Source of the DNA: Branchiostoma floridae
Taxonomy: Eukaryota > Chordata > Leptocardii > Amphioxiformes > Branchiostomatidae
Direction: 5' to 3'
Assembly (NCBI RefSeq): GCF_000003815.2
Contig: NC_049995.1
Location: forward strand, 12,389,808-12,434,734
DNA length: 44,927 bases
Shown: piece by piece, positions 21,601 through 28,599 of the stretch
Layout: the number at the start of each line of letters is the position of its first letter
Position numbering within the stretch: the first letter of the stretch is position 1
Position numbers and translations under genes: made by a program
The notes under the pieces: model-generated
Told to the model about the DNA's origin: nothing
What the model saw: the letters and a program-made list of their open reading frames with translations, nothing else
Database searches by the model: none

Positions 21601-24600
21601 GATTCCATTTTGGCCACTCTGGAAGGCAAGGATGTCTTTGTCGGCATCGCTACCGGTCAGGGGAAATCCCTATGCTACCAATGCAAGCCATAGTTGCTAG
21701 CCGGGAGCAAACATCTGGTCCTTGACGCAGTTTTTGCCGGACGAAATTACAAAATCGCAGAACGAAATAGAAATAAACTTTCAGGAGACAGAAATGGCAG
21801 CGCGCTTGGCTTGTTGTGGTTCTTTCTACCGCATCTAAACATAACAGAGAGGATTACGATCAGGCGGCATGTTTTTAAAACTCATAACGTTAGTTTGGTG
21901 TTATTATATATGTATATCAAAATTTGTAGTTTGTTTGGCATTATTTTCAGACTTCAAATCGATTTTAAACTAAATATTTTATGTATTGTGGCGCTTGTTC
22001 TATTACGTTGCGATGCTGTCAAATTTTTCAATCCGGCGCCATTTGGCGCGAACCTACCGCTGGGAAGTGCGCGCTATCACTGACTTCGTCCAGTGTAAGT
22101 CGCTCGTAAAGTAATTAGCACTTGACAACAGGGTGGGGCAGCGACACCATTGTTGAATAGAAACGCTCCACCCTGTTTCAGTGCAGGCAGACCTCCGGTG
22201 CCCGTTTGACTCCCTTAGCCGGCTATCTCCCTTTGGCCGGCTATACTCCTTTGCCAGCTTTGATACTATTTCTAAGGCACCGTAGGGTCTGCTTGGAGAC
22301 TATGAATGTGAACTCGCTATCCTTCCACTCCCCTGTTACCTCTACTTCCTTTGGATCAGCTGGCTCCAGCCCAGTTACCTGTAATTGCTGCTTGTCATCT
22401 AGGTCCTGTCCTGCTACTTCTATTTCCTGTTCATTAGCTGGCTCCTGTCCTCTTACCTCCACTTCCTGCTCATTAGCTGGCTCCTGTCCTCTTACCTCCA
22501 CTTCCTGCTCATTAGCTGGCACCTGACCTCTTACCTCCACTTCCTGCTCATCAGCTGGCTTCTGCCCTCTTAGTCTTACCTCCAATTCCTGCTTACCAGC
22601 TGTCTTTGTTTCCTGTTGTCCCTTCCAGGCATTCAGCCTCATCAATTCAGCAGAAGTCTTATTCTTACGTCGACGTGGCATTCCTCCTGAAATATTACAA
22701 ATATGAGAGTGTAGCAGCAGTTCTTTGAGACATTAGTACTTATATTTAGTTACTAGACATTGGGTCAACAATTATGAAGCCTTCAACTTTAAAGAAAAAA
22801 AAATAAAGGTTGCATATCATATGATGGTTGACTGAAAAAAAAGATGAAAAATATAACCAGTATGCTTGAAATGGAGTTTTGCTTACCCTCTATTAGAGTA
22901 CACATGTGCGGGCGACAAAAATTCTGGGTAATACTGTAAATACAGAAACTAAATGGTGGTTTTATGTTCACAGTTTTCATGGTGACCACTTCGCTACTCT
23001 CAGTATCATATTGTCTCAGTACCACAATGACATGTTTGAGGTACTCGTTATAATAATGGTGAAGAAACATGAATATGTACAAGACACAATTTTATTTTAT
23101 TTTAGTTCGCATTCATTCATTTCTCCATGTCTCAATACCACAGTAAAATGTTTGAGATACTTGATACAGTGGAGAAACATGAATACTTACAAGACACAAT
23201 TTTATTTTAGTTTGCATTCATTCATTTCTCCATTGGAGTCCATACAATGTACTGTATAACACCATGGTAGAAAAGTATACTGTGCTGCATTATTCAAAGT
23301 GTAGATATGGTTAGATCAGTGAGAGTTGAGCATGCTAGCACTGTCAAAATCAAAAGCAGACTTTTCTGTCCATTTGTAGAACCGTTGCCGAGTAACCAGT
23401 AAATGGTACTGACTGGTGGTTTATAGAGGAGGTGGCTTTTCCATTACAGTATGACTATGTAAGTACAGTACTGTGAATGCATTTTAGTTGTGGGATGGCG
23501 CTATACAAACAATCCATTTTCCCGCTACTGCAACATTAAGTCCACGCAAACAGCGACCTTACCTTTCACATATTATCTACAAAGTAGAATTTCTGTTGCC
23601 GGCTTGCCGCACATGCGTTCTGATCTCTGTGTGAGAGGGCTTTTGTGCAAATGGCTTATTGTAACAACAGCGCCATTTATGTTACAAGTGTGCACTGACT
23701 CAAAGACGACCACACTGTGCCAGTGTCAGGTTTATAGTATACAACATTCAACATGAAACAAATTATGGCTATGATGACCCCTGGCATAACTATGGGCTGG
23801 AATAACATAGGTTTCACAAACCAACTTCAACCAACCAACATTGGTGGCAAAGTATAACATTCTTGCTTGCAGTTTTGCTAAATGCCCCAAAACATGGCAT
23901 AGATATGTGTACGGCATTTCACTTCTTACATCAACCATGCAGTAAGCAGCATATAATGAACGAACGAAAAATTATTATTCGGTTAACCTTGTGAAACTAT
24001 TTGCCCCCCCTCCCCACAGAAAAATATGTGGACGTCCTCACGACCAAAATAAAATATTCAGTTACCGTCAACAAACAGAATTATGCACAAAACACCATGA
24101 CATCTCGTGTGAAATTATTGGAGCAGAGTTTGCAAGTATAGCTGCTCGTAATTTTACGTGAAAATTATTTACACATAATCCGAAGGACGGCACCTAATCG
24201 TCCTGACTACATCAAAACGTAAGAGTTAAGAGATGTTTCCACGGAAATAAACAAACTCGCAAGTAAATCATTATTCAACAGAAATATGGAAAGACGCAAG
24301 TAACGTCTAGGAATATTTTTTTTGTCAATTGTTTTTGACAGCAAACGGAGAGGTTTACACAATGACGACAGCGCGCCAGTGCTCGTTAGCACTTGCCCGC
24401 GGTTTTGCACGTACCAAGGACGTACTGACGAATTTCACAAACGAAAACACCTTTCAAAGTACAATAACAACGGAGTGGACAATGGAAGGATAGCCATTTC
24501 TTACCTTATGATGTTCTGCCACCGATGACAACCAAAATTGGGTAGAAACTGACGTAAAAAAGCGCAGAAAATTCGAGGAACTCCGAAGCTGCGCTTGCCG

Positions 24601-27600
24601 TCTAGTTCACGCAACACAATCTTGCATACATGTGACGCAGGACGAGTCCAAGTAGCTGGGTTGGAATGTTCAAGAAGCTCTGTAAAAATATGTCAGACCT
24701 GAAGGTTTCATTCCGTATATCTATCATTGTGTTACTGTATGATAAATATGTTTCAAAACAATGTACATATTCTCTTCTTATATTCTTTGCAGTACCTTTT
24801 ATTAAGTAACATAGATTTCCAAATCCTCCTAAACATGAATGGTTGCGTCTACATATACGAGTGACAATATTAGCCAATCAGCTTCAGTTTTGGAAATTCG
24901 CGGTTTGCTTGAGAAGTGTTGTGTCATTGGTTGCTTTGATACCAATTGCCGACGAAGTGTTTCTTTCTCTTCGCTGATTGGCTGGCGGCAAAATTCAATT
25001 AATTAGCAGACAGACACCTGTCACCTGTCGCCCAGGGCTGGAGTTATTGGGGTCACTGGAGTTCATGCACGGCAGGAGGCCAAAAGAAAGCCAATTTACC
25101 CTCAGAAAAGTGCTGAAATTAAGCATTTTAAAGTAGTTTATGCCAGAAATTTTACTTGGATCATTTTACCAACTATCTAATGCCTATTTACACCAAATTT
25201 CAGGCCACTCCATTGTACGACCAGGGTACAGGGGGCCAAAATATACCGTTTTGGTCAAAACATGACCTTTAAACCTCAATAAAATCATTTTAGAGGCAGA
25301 TATGAAAAAACTGAGAAAAACACATCTAGGTATTAGCCTATTCTACCCCTGTGCCGAATTTCAGGTCATTCGGTCCAGGAACGGCGGAGATGAATCACTT
25401 TGAAGATTTGACAGGAGAAAGAAAGAAAGAAAGAAAGAAACATTACGAATACAACATATTTCACCATACTATGTATGGCTGAAATATNNNNNNNNNNNNN
25501 NNNNNNNNNNNNNNNNNNNNNNNNNNNNNNNNNNNNNNNNNNNNNNNNNNNNNNNNNNNNNNNNNNNNNNNNNNNNNNNNNNNNNNNCCATTTGACAGGC
25601 GGTAAGCCCGCTTTGGAGCCGTATGCGCTCCAACAGCATCGTCATGACAAAAGAAGATCTGGAAACGTTTCGCCAACAAGCAATCGCCTGGTTTGAATCA
25701 ATGAGGCCAAGAGATGCGATGGGAAACACTGTCGTGTCTCAGATGCCCAAGCTACTGAGAATCGCCGTCAATGCATACAACATGTACAAAGCAGCCTCAA
25801 CACCAAGTCAACTGGAGGCCGCTCAACAAGTGTTGAATGATGCTCTGGACATTCTGTCAGCTTTTGTGGCTAGCCTTAAAACCACAAATGAGGAAGAAGC
25901 TCGAATCATCAGCAGGGCCATACAGGTTATTAAACAATAATATGCAATTAGTAATTTGTTGTTATCTATGTTATCTATGAAGGAAAATTGGTTTTCTATA
26001 TTACATATTTTAGTTGCACGATCGGCTTTACGTTTTAAGCAAAAAAGCAGATTGACTTCCTATAACTTCTAAACAACTCAGGTATGGGCAACATCACAGA
26101 AACATCAAATATGACAATTCGCGCATATGTAGAAAAATGAAAAAATATATAGCGTTGCCATTAGATGATAAAATTGTGCTGTCAAGGAAAGTAAAGTAAT
26201 TTGGCAGCGACAAGACTATCTTATCACTGACGAAGTTATATTTTTGCAGAATCGCCGTCTATTCAATACACAGGAGGAAGGGATACTTGCAAAGATGACA
26301 AAAGTACTTTGGGTAAGCATTTCTTGCACTGACATGAGAGTAAGTTGAGTTTGATTTGGGCATTGTACTGCGGTATGAAATAATATAAGCTAAAAATATA
26401 TAATTTTTTTTATATCTTACATTCATTCTCACTGGATAAGAGTTAGAGTCCATTCCAAGTCACCATGAGGGTTTTTAGGTGATATTTGTAATTAGTCTGA
26501 AATATTTTGAATAAAAGAATATCTGAGCCACAATAATTAGATTCTTTTTAAAAAAATTGACGAAGAAAATACTCATCTATTTGAATTTCTTTGAATATAT
26601 TAGAAACAGTTGGAAAGTAAATGTACAAAATATCTTTATTTAGAATAATGATATTGTGAACCCTATGTGTGATTATTTCACATTTACAAATATTTGTAAA
26701 CTTTACCAAATGGTAAAATTAGTTTATTGCCCCCATAAAAGTAAGCCTTATTGTTGCATCTGTATATTTTTAGATTTCACTGCTGGGCAGTGGTGGATCC
26801 TTTGTGGTGGGCCATTGTTGCATGGCACCCAACCATACTTTGCAAGGATGTGTGAATTGCTATCTTCCCAGCCCACTGAACCATTTACAAAAAATGGTAG
26901 AAAATGGTAAATAATGGTAGAATGCTGTTATCATTATTTAGAAACCATTAGAAGTATCCAATTCCACAACATGAATATTTCCAAAGTTTTACATGACCAG
27001 GGAAATATCTATAAAGTTGAAACAGTGTTAAAATATTTCTTAAGTATCAGATGTCCTAGACATATAATTGCAAAACTTTCAAATTAATTCTAAACAATGG
27101 CAACAAACATCCGCACGGTGACTTGGAATCGACTCTAAACTGCAACTTCCTACACAAACACTAAGAAGAATACCCTTTATATCTGCTGACGTCACAATTT
27201 CCTACTTATGCAGACAGAGCGTTCAACATTAGAGAAGGCCGGTATTGTGACAGGTGCCGTCCTGACGTGTGCTGCCCTCTATGGCATTCTGTGGGGCCTT
27301 GGAGTGATCGGTGGGGCTGCAGCTACCGGAACAGCTACCGGAGCAGCATCAGCTGGGGGAACAGCTGGGGCAGCTGTAGCTGGGGGAACAGGCGGGGCAG
27401 CTGTAGCCGGGGGAACAGGCGGGGCAGCTGTAGCCGGGGGAACAGGCGGGGCAGCTGTAGCCGGGGGAACAGGCGGGGCAGCTGTAGTCGGGGGAACAGG
27501 CGGGGCAGCTGTAGCCGGGGGAACAGGCGGGGCAGCTGTAGCCGGGGGAACAGGCGGGGCAGCTGTAGTCGGGGGAATAGGTGGGGCAGCTGTAGTCGGG

Positions 27601-27966
27601 GGAACAGGCGGGGCAGCTGTAGCCGGGGGAACAGGCGGGGCAGCTGTAGTCGGGGGAATAGGCGGGGCAGCTGTAGTCGGGGGAACAGGCGGGGCAGCTG
27701 TAGCCGGGGGAACAGCCGGGGTAGCTGTAGCCGGGGGAACAGGCGGGGCAGCTGTAGTCGGGGGAACAGGCGGGGCAGCTGTAGCCGGGGGAACAGGCGG
27801 GGCAGCTGTAGCCGGGGGAACAGGCGGGGCAGCTGTAGCCGGGGGGACAGCCGGGGCACCATCACCTACCGAAATAACAGCAATCATGGCAGTGGCAGAA
27901 ACTGGAGGAACGAAGGCAGGCTATGTGGCCATTCTGATCACGTTGATCATGGGCAGGTCTCCTTAA
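9672..27966 (+). CDS. Copy 2: membrane-anchored Gly/Ala/Thr-repeat protein, five exons
   Basis: Paralogue of the gene at 1736-4382, family not recognised. Exons are 9672-9686, 10988-11035, 25599-25925, 26250-26312 and 27214-27966, all phase 0, giving about 401 residues. The N-terminal basic patch (IKRRRLDRQ), the exon 3 domain (WFESMRPRD, TNEEEARIISRAIQ), the exon 4 linker and the hydrophobic segment (LTCAALYGILWGLG) follow copy 1. The repeat has its own consensus, GTGGAAVAG or GTGGAAVVG, about 18 times. Intron 2 is ~14.6 kb because it contains a Helitron and other repeats plus a 100-N gap ending 11 bases before exon 3. The reading frame is nevertheless intact in all five exons. The exon 3 donor is GTTATT, weaker than GTAATT in copy 1. 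Whether such an expanded intron is spliced cannot be told from sequence. Confidence 0.75.
9806..9998. mobile_element. Short SINE/LINE-3'-end-like insertion in intron 1 of copy 2
   Basis: ACCCGAT occurs at 9799-9805 and again at 9999-10005, flanking ~193 bp that ends in AATAAAC-type short tandem units, as in non-LTR retrotransposon tails. Copy 1 has no insertion at the matching place (about 1853). The type is inferred from tail and target duplication only. Confidence 0.6.
10279..10937. mobile_element. ~0.66-kb element in intron 1 of copy 2 with internal repeats
   Basis: Its left end begins with ATATTTCAGCCATACC and its right end reads ATGGCTGAAATATGC, then GGCCTTTCTAGT. The interior contains four degenerate units around TTTGGACTGGTCTATT and ACTGGAAGAGTCCATTC (about 10382, 10515, 10592 and 10705). 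In copy 1, intron 1 runs straight from TTTTCAATAATC to the part before exon 2 (about 2000), so this block is a copy-2-specific insertion. It belongs to the same family as the sequence starting at 11355. Confidence 0.65.
11355..13105. repeat. Left flank of the intron-2 insertion block: mixed repeats
   Basis: ACTAGAAAGGCCGACATTTG at 11355 marks the end of recognisable homology with copy 1 intron 2. It opens a repeat whose ATATTTCAGCCAT end recurs in inverse at about 25470-25487. Inside are a second GAAAGGCCGACATTT (11495), an (AC)n tract (about 11957-11980) and two degenerate ~210-bp repeats between about 12220 and 12640. No convincing gene is seen. Confidence 0.55.
13105..13790. repeat. 136-bp tandem repeats at Helitron 3' end
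   Basis: Five units (starting near 13109, 13243, 13379, 13515 and 13651) with cores CATCCACCAGGCTCCCTC, GGGAACCTTTGTCATTCCCC and CACTGAATGTGCCGTGTGG. They create long overlapping plus-strand ORFs that are repeat artefacts. Subterminal tandem repeats are commonly seen in Helentron-type elements. Confidence 0.92.
13655..14490. repeat. 413-bp tandem duplication including the endonuclease end
   Basis: 13735-13929 and 14148-14342 are essentially identical at a spacing of 413 bp. Each copy includes minus-strand pieces that read like the last ~20 residues of the endonuclease ORF (SHHDAV...YTLCNDE), so the tail of the coding region appears about four times (near 13880, 14020, 14290 and 14432). Confidence 0.9.
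14432..19489 (-). CDS. Helitron Rep nuclease - PIF1-like helicase - EEP endonuclease
   Basis: 1685-residue ORF, the C-terminal part of a Helitron transposase. Residues ~60-180 are an acidic 11-residue repeat (EETVEEAALSK type). The Rep nuclease has the HUH motif in RGSPHIHCLFW (~446) and the tyrosine motif in KYIVSYISK (~640), expected to cut and join DNA in rolling-circle transposition. The helicase has Walker A GGAGTGKS (~1008), Walker B IVIVDEVSM, LAVGDMYQIPPV, VHKVQGMT and AYVALSRV. From ~1460 an endonuclease/exonuclease/phosphatase domain follows (ICLTETWL, GGVAIYVRD, VILGDFN, LIDHVY). Its terminal motif reads YSYHDAV where the family usually has an SDH triad, so activity may be lost. 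The first ~23 residues are probably out-of-frame readthrough of the upstream ORF, and the true sequence joins after the frameshift near 19420. Confidence 0.9.
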   Translation of the reverse strand: MLKIMNITAVRLSMQTGLLLGMNEHRKSVTEEGDHMEGPTRNDMEDDETDNVIRQVNEEEAMEVAALSEEETVEEAALSKEETMEEAALSKEETVEEAALSEEETMEEAALSEEETVEEAALSKEETVEEAALSEEETMEEAALSKEETVEEATLSEEETMEEAALSEEEELDSRLRGLPHDTCLQPVDIGQDFLDHHDERVMCVAPGEGSKPISVFQEVGGEAMSFPVQFPTGKFSFNVDRDVRITPSKYFKARLMGADTRFASDTNYIFFAQYVTELRFIQSNISISMRKGSPTTSGGRKISAGMLSNKEDLQAILKSDEGYRFLQPVRGTPQFWDKALNELYAMIRQLGIPTWFATFSAADLRWPEVLEAIRQDHGTVPVSDLSWEERCDILKSNPVTAARMFDRRVKLFFKHLIKSPSQPIGEVIDTFTRTEFQQRGSPHIHCLFWVKDAPKLGVNSEEEICSFVDRYVCCQLPNSETDKELFDIVSQVQMHRKGHTSSCKKGGKICRFGFPKPPVNQTFLCSPVSLQDLTDEESASIAGRKKQAESDLKKFWDVLDKKTEPEKCSTEDVLKEANLTTAQVCDALNLIANRKQVFLRREPKDMWVNNFNPHLLRAWNANMDIQYVLDAYSCVKYIVSYISKAEREMGKLLKQAQKEAREGNEDVLTEMRKVGNAYLHHREVSAQEAVYRVCSLNLKECSRQVTFIPTDEQANRLSKPLADIQKLASEGNGDEENIWMPNIMDRYKARPQEEPFRSMCAAEFVSEYRVVSCSGQQENAQQSSRGEARHVLRDNYGAVQKRTRSDPAVIRFAKFNKKKEPERFYLTLLKLYLPHYLDAQLKPPQYAKYEEFYSNGFAPISDREDRVNVIVNGNRRKFEQNVEELEQARKDAEDGNLEDVWAQIFPEVEQERLDCLDKRGENEVDGVIEGTEDDIPDLATTDKSKERSFTLEACQTKIQYKTAVPMMQSLNPMQQGVFYFVRNWCMETAQGKRPDPFHIFVTGGAGTGKSHLIKCIYYEATRLLGKAQENPDKVSVLLTAPTGTAAFNIGGSTVHHAFHLMCVTKTYQPLSESTLNTLRAQYESLKIVIVDEVSMVDMKLMSSIHGRLGQLTQSRSSANFGNVSILAVGDMYQIPPVRGQSLYRGKDFIDLWNPIFEVVELQEIMRQKDDAAFANLLNRMRVKRKKDKLSDEDDKTLSSRVLSTDFASNDYPKDALHIFSTNKAVVDYNDKMLNLRCSDVTCFEASDFVKDPTTGSMTRRPHAQGDKDDLLDVVKVGIGARVMLCRNVNVEDGLVNGAFGTVTGVTGGQQDASDGATVFVKFDNPKAGVLEREKSAVPSSLPENSVPIRQIEDNLKKLSKVKRYQIPIKLAWACTVHKVQGMTVPEVVVSMKNIFASGMAYVALSRVCSIGGLHITDYKQESIYCDEAVQEAVNKMKHFEYVSNPFTNVGDRSVGEVLNIVHHNTEGLEKNFESLKSTCLVEADIICLTETWLSENVQSSQFQLESFNMFRKDRSSGHACEEASNATRNSSRGGVAIYVRDIYKCSEIPIPNDISLECVVTQVSADCMPVKHLIVAIYRPPNVRKDSFISSLEKLLGHLSAVERSNTVILGDFNENLMSSENKMILSFLMQNGFKQLIESPTTERCTLIDHVYISQLSAVVNHGVIQTFYSYHDAVYCTLCNER
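18965..19315 (-). repeat. 33-bp in-frame minisatellite in Helitron ORF
   Basis: About eleven 33-bp units encode EETVEEAALSK or EETMEEAALSE. The array is acidic and predicted disordered or helical, and sits between the OTU part and the Rep nuclease. Confidence 0.95.
19419..21267 (-). pseudogene. Helitron OTU cysteine-protease region (middle part)
   Basis: The open frame continues from the target-site duplication at 21267 to a stop at 19419-19421. A run of 605 codons starts from a TTG at 21236, so there is no start of its own. The OTU-type protease shows its Cys motif GDGNCFYRA (~38 after 21236) and its His motif GNHFDVV (~165). A basic, coiled 22-residue repeat (ERALERYHTDDDYAQQKR) follows, then a Cys/His-rich putative zinc-binding part (CTVCHRLLF, CNVDCSPHACPIA, CHCCHRHM) and the typical Helitron segment before the Rep domain. 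It ends by frameshift and overlaps the downstream ORF by 71 bases. Confidence 0.85.
20150..20470 (-). repeat. 66-bp in-frame minisatellite in Helitron ORF
   Basis: Five units of 66 bp (spacing 20149 to 20215 and onward) encode 22-residue charged repeats (YHTDDDYAQQKREREQ). They are likely coiled-coil or nucleic-acid-binding. Confidence 0.95.
21268..22302. mobile_element. 1035-bp TIR transposon inside the Helitron, 8-bp TSD
   Basis: The ends are perfect 50-bp inverted repeats starting TAGTCTCCAAGCAGACCC. They are flanked by TGAATGTG at 21260-21267 and 22303-22310, an 8-bp target-site duplication as made by hAT and also P or Zisupton elements. Removing the element plus one duplication restores the Helitron frame across the site (SEFTF to NPFTQ). 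No transposase is encoded. The interior carries a helicase fragment (21499-21693). Short subterminal repeats (AGCCGGCTAT) lie near 22218-22250. Confidence 0.92.
21499..21693 (+). pseudogene. Captured RecQ-type helicase N-terminal fragment
   Basis: 64 codons. The N-terminal RecQ-type context (WGFEPKKAQLDSILATLEG) leads into a Walker A segment GIATGQGKSLCYQ, then stops at 21691-21693. Everything downstream of motif I, including the DEAH box, is missing. Because it sits inside a TIR element that lacks its own transposase, it is best read as a gene fragment picked up by a Pack-type element. The alternative is that it is a remnant of a helicase native to the transposon. Confidence 0.75.
22311..22681 (-). 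pseudogene. Helitron N-terminal coding segment
   Basis: ATG at 22681 (MPRRRKNKTSAELMRLNAW), preceded on the minus strand by a splice-acceptor-like ATTTCAG/GAGGAATG. After a basic start it consists of 13-residue repeats (ANEQEVEVRGQEP type, about six), then reaches the insertion site at SEFTF and would continue at 21259. In the present allele the frame instead runs into the inserted element. Confidence 0.8.
22690..25050 (-). promoter_or_regulatory. Probable Helitron 5' region: leader exon, intron, promoter
   Basis: Read on the minus strand, a donor CATAAG/GTAAGAAATGG at about 24505 can pair with the acceptor just before 22688, defining a non-coding first exon of about 24505-24650. Upstream at 24875-24980 two opposed CCAAT-box sequences (CCAATCAGC and GCTGATTGG) form an inverted pair. 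Degraded MITE sequence occurs at about 22934-22990 and 23470-23550, and two ~120-bp related blocks lie at about 23000-23110 and 23110-23225. No further genes are seen; the assignments are inference. Confidence 0.4.
25051..25487. repeat. Right flank of the intron-2 insertion block
   Basis: An interspersed-repeat end containing AGGGTACAGGGGGCCAAAAT, a (GAAA)n tract at about 25418-25440 and a terminal ATGGCTGAAATAT. The last matches in inverse the left end at about 11395 and the element at 10279. It is cut off by the N gap. Confidence 0.6.
25488..25587. other. Assembly gap (100 N)
   Basis: Exactly 100 N, a conventional unknown-length gap. It hides the junction between the insertion block and copy 2 intron 2, immediately before exon 3. 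Confidence 1.
26313..27213. other. Enlarged intron 4 of copy 2
   Basis: 901 bp, against 241 bp in copy 1. Both ends align with copy 1. The middle (about 26400-27090) is AT-rich unique sequence with no ORF I trust and no clear terminal repeats. Confidence 0.55.
27355..27860 (+). repeat. 27-bp coding minisatellite of copy 2
   Basis: About 18 units with core GGAACAGGCGGGGCAGCTGT encode GTGGAAVAG or GTGGAAVVG. It is homologous in position and period to the copy 1 array but homogenised to a different consensus. Confidence 0.95.
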
Positions 27967-28599
27967 GCATGGCGTTTTCAATTTCCAAGAAGATGTTGGG
28001 AGGCCTATTCGTTACATTTACGTACTTAGCTTAAGAAAACGTAACGATTTCGCTTCTACATCTTAACTTGAAAATCTATCTGAGTTTGTAGAAGTCATTT
28101 TGCTAAAGCTTAACTGCAATTTCCAACACAAGCATTGGACTGACGCAATTTTTTTGACTGATAGACTCCAGTCTTTGTAAAAAAAATGGAAACGGCAGCA
28201 CAGTCTAAAGATCGTCATTTTGTCTTTTGTAAATGACACTCACATTTCAGTGCACTCTTTTTTTGTAAAAAGACTGGTCTAAAATAATTTTGATACCGGT
28301 CAGTGTGGCTGATGAAGCAGTACATGAAATATATTTGAAATGTAGATGCAAAAAGCATCAACATTGCAATTAAATGAGAAATGTTTTGTAAAACGTTAGC
28401 TATGCGAGCATTAGATAATGATGAAGGTAGTGGCAGGAGCTAGTTTGTGAATGTGCGAAAGTGCACAGCCGGGACGATGGCAACACCAGCAGAGTATGCT
28501 TTGGCACAACGGCAATAAGTTGAATTTCAGTGGTATTAATTGAAGTTCTATGCAGGCTTGTGAATTTGGAAGCTTGATGCAGAATAAAGTGTGTTTTAA

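Larger units (their letters stand above)
13105..24650 (-). mobile_element. Helitron/Helentron (OTU-Rep-helicase-endonuclease), disrupted
   Basis: Minimal extent of a rolling-circle transposon in antisense orientation within intron 2 of copy 2. Coding parts in order are 22681-22311, 21267-19419 and 19489-14432. They carry an OTU protease, a HUH/tyrosine Rep nuclease, a PIF1-like helicase and an EEP endonuclease, the set typical of animal Helentrons. The left side is its 3' end, made of tandem repeats (13105-14500). The right side holds a probable spliced leader and promoter (22690-24650). Exact termini were not identified, so both limits are approximate. Lesions are a TIR transposon inserted at 21268-22302 and a frameshift near 19420-19489. 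Confidence 0.85.

Noticed and set aside
21499-22083. A functional RecQ helicase gene in 21499-22083
   Set aside because: It stops right after motif I, lacks all later helicase motifs and lies inside a transposon.
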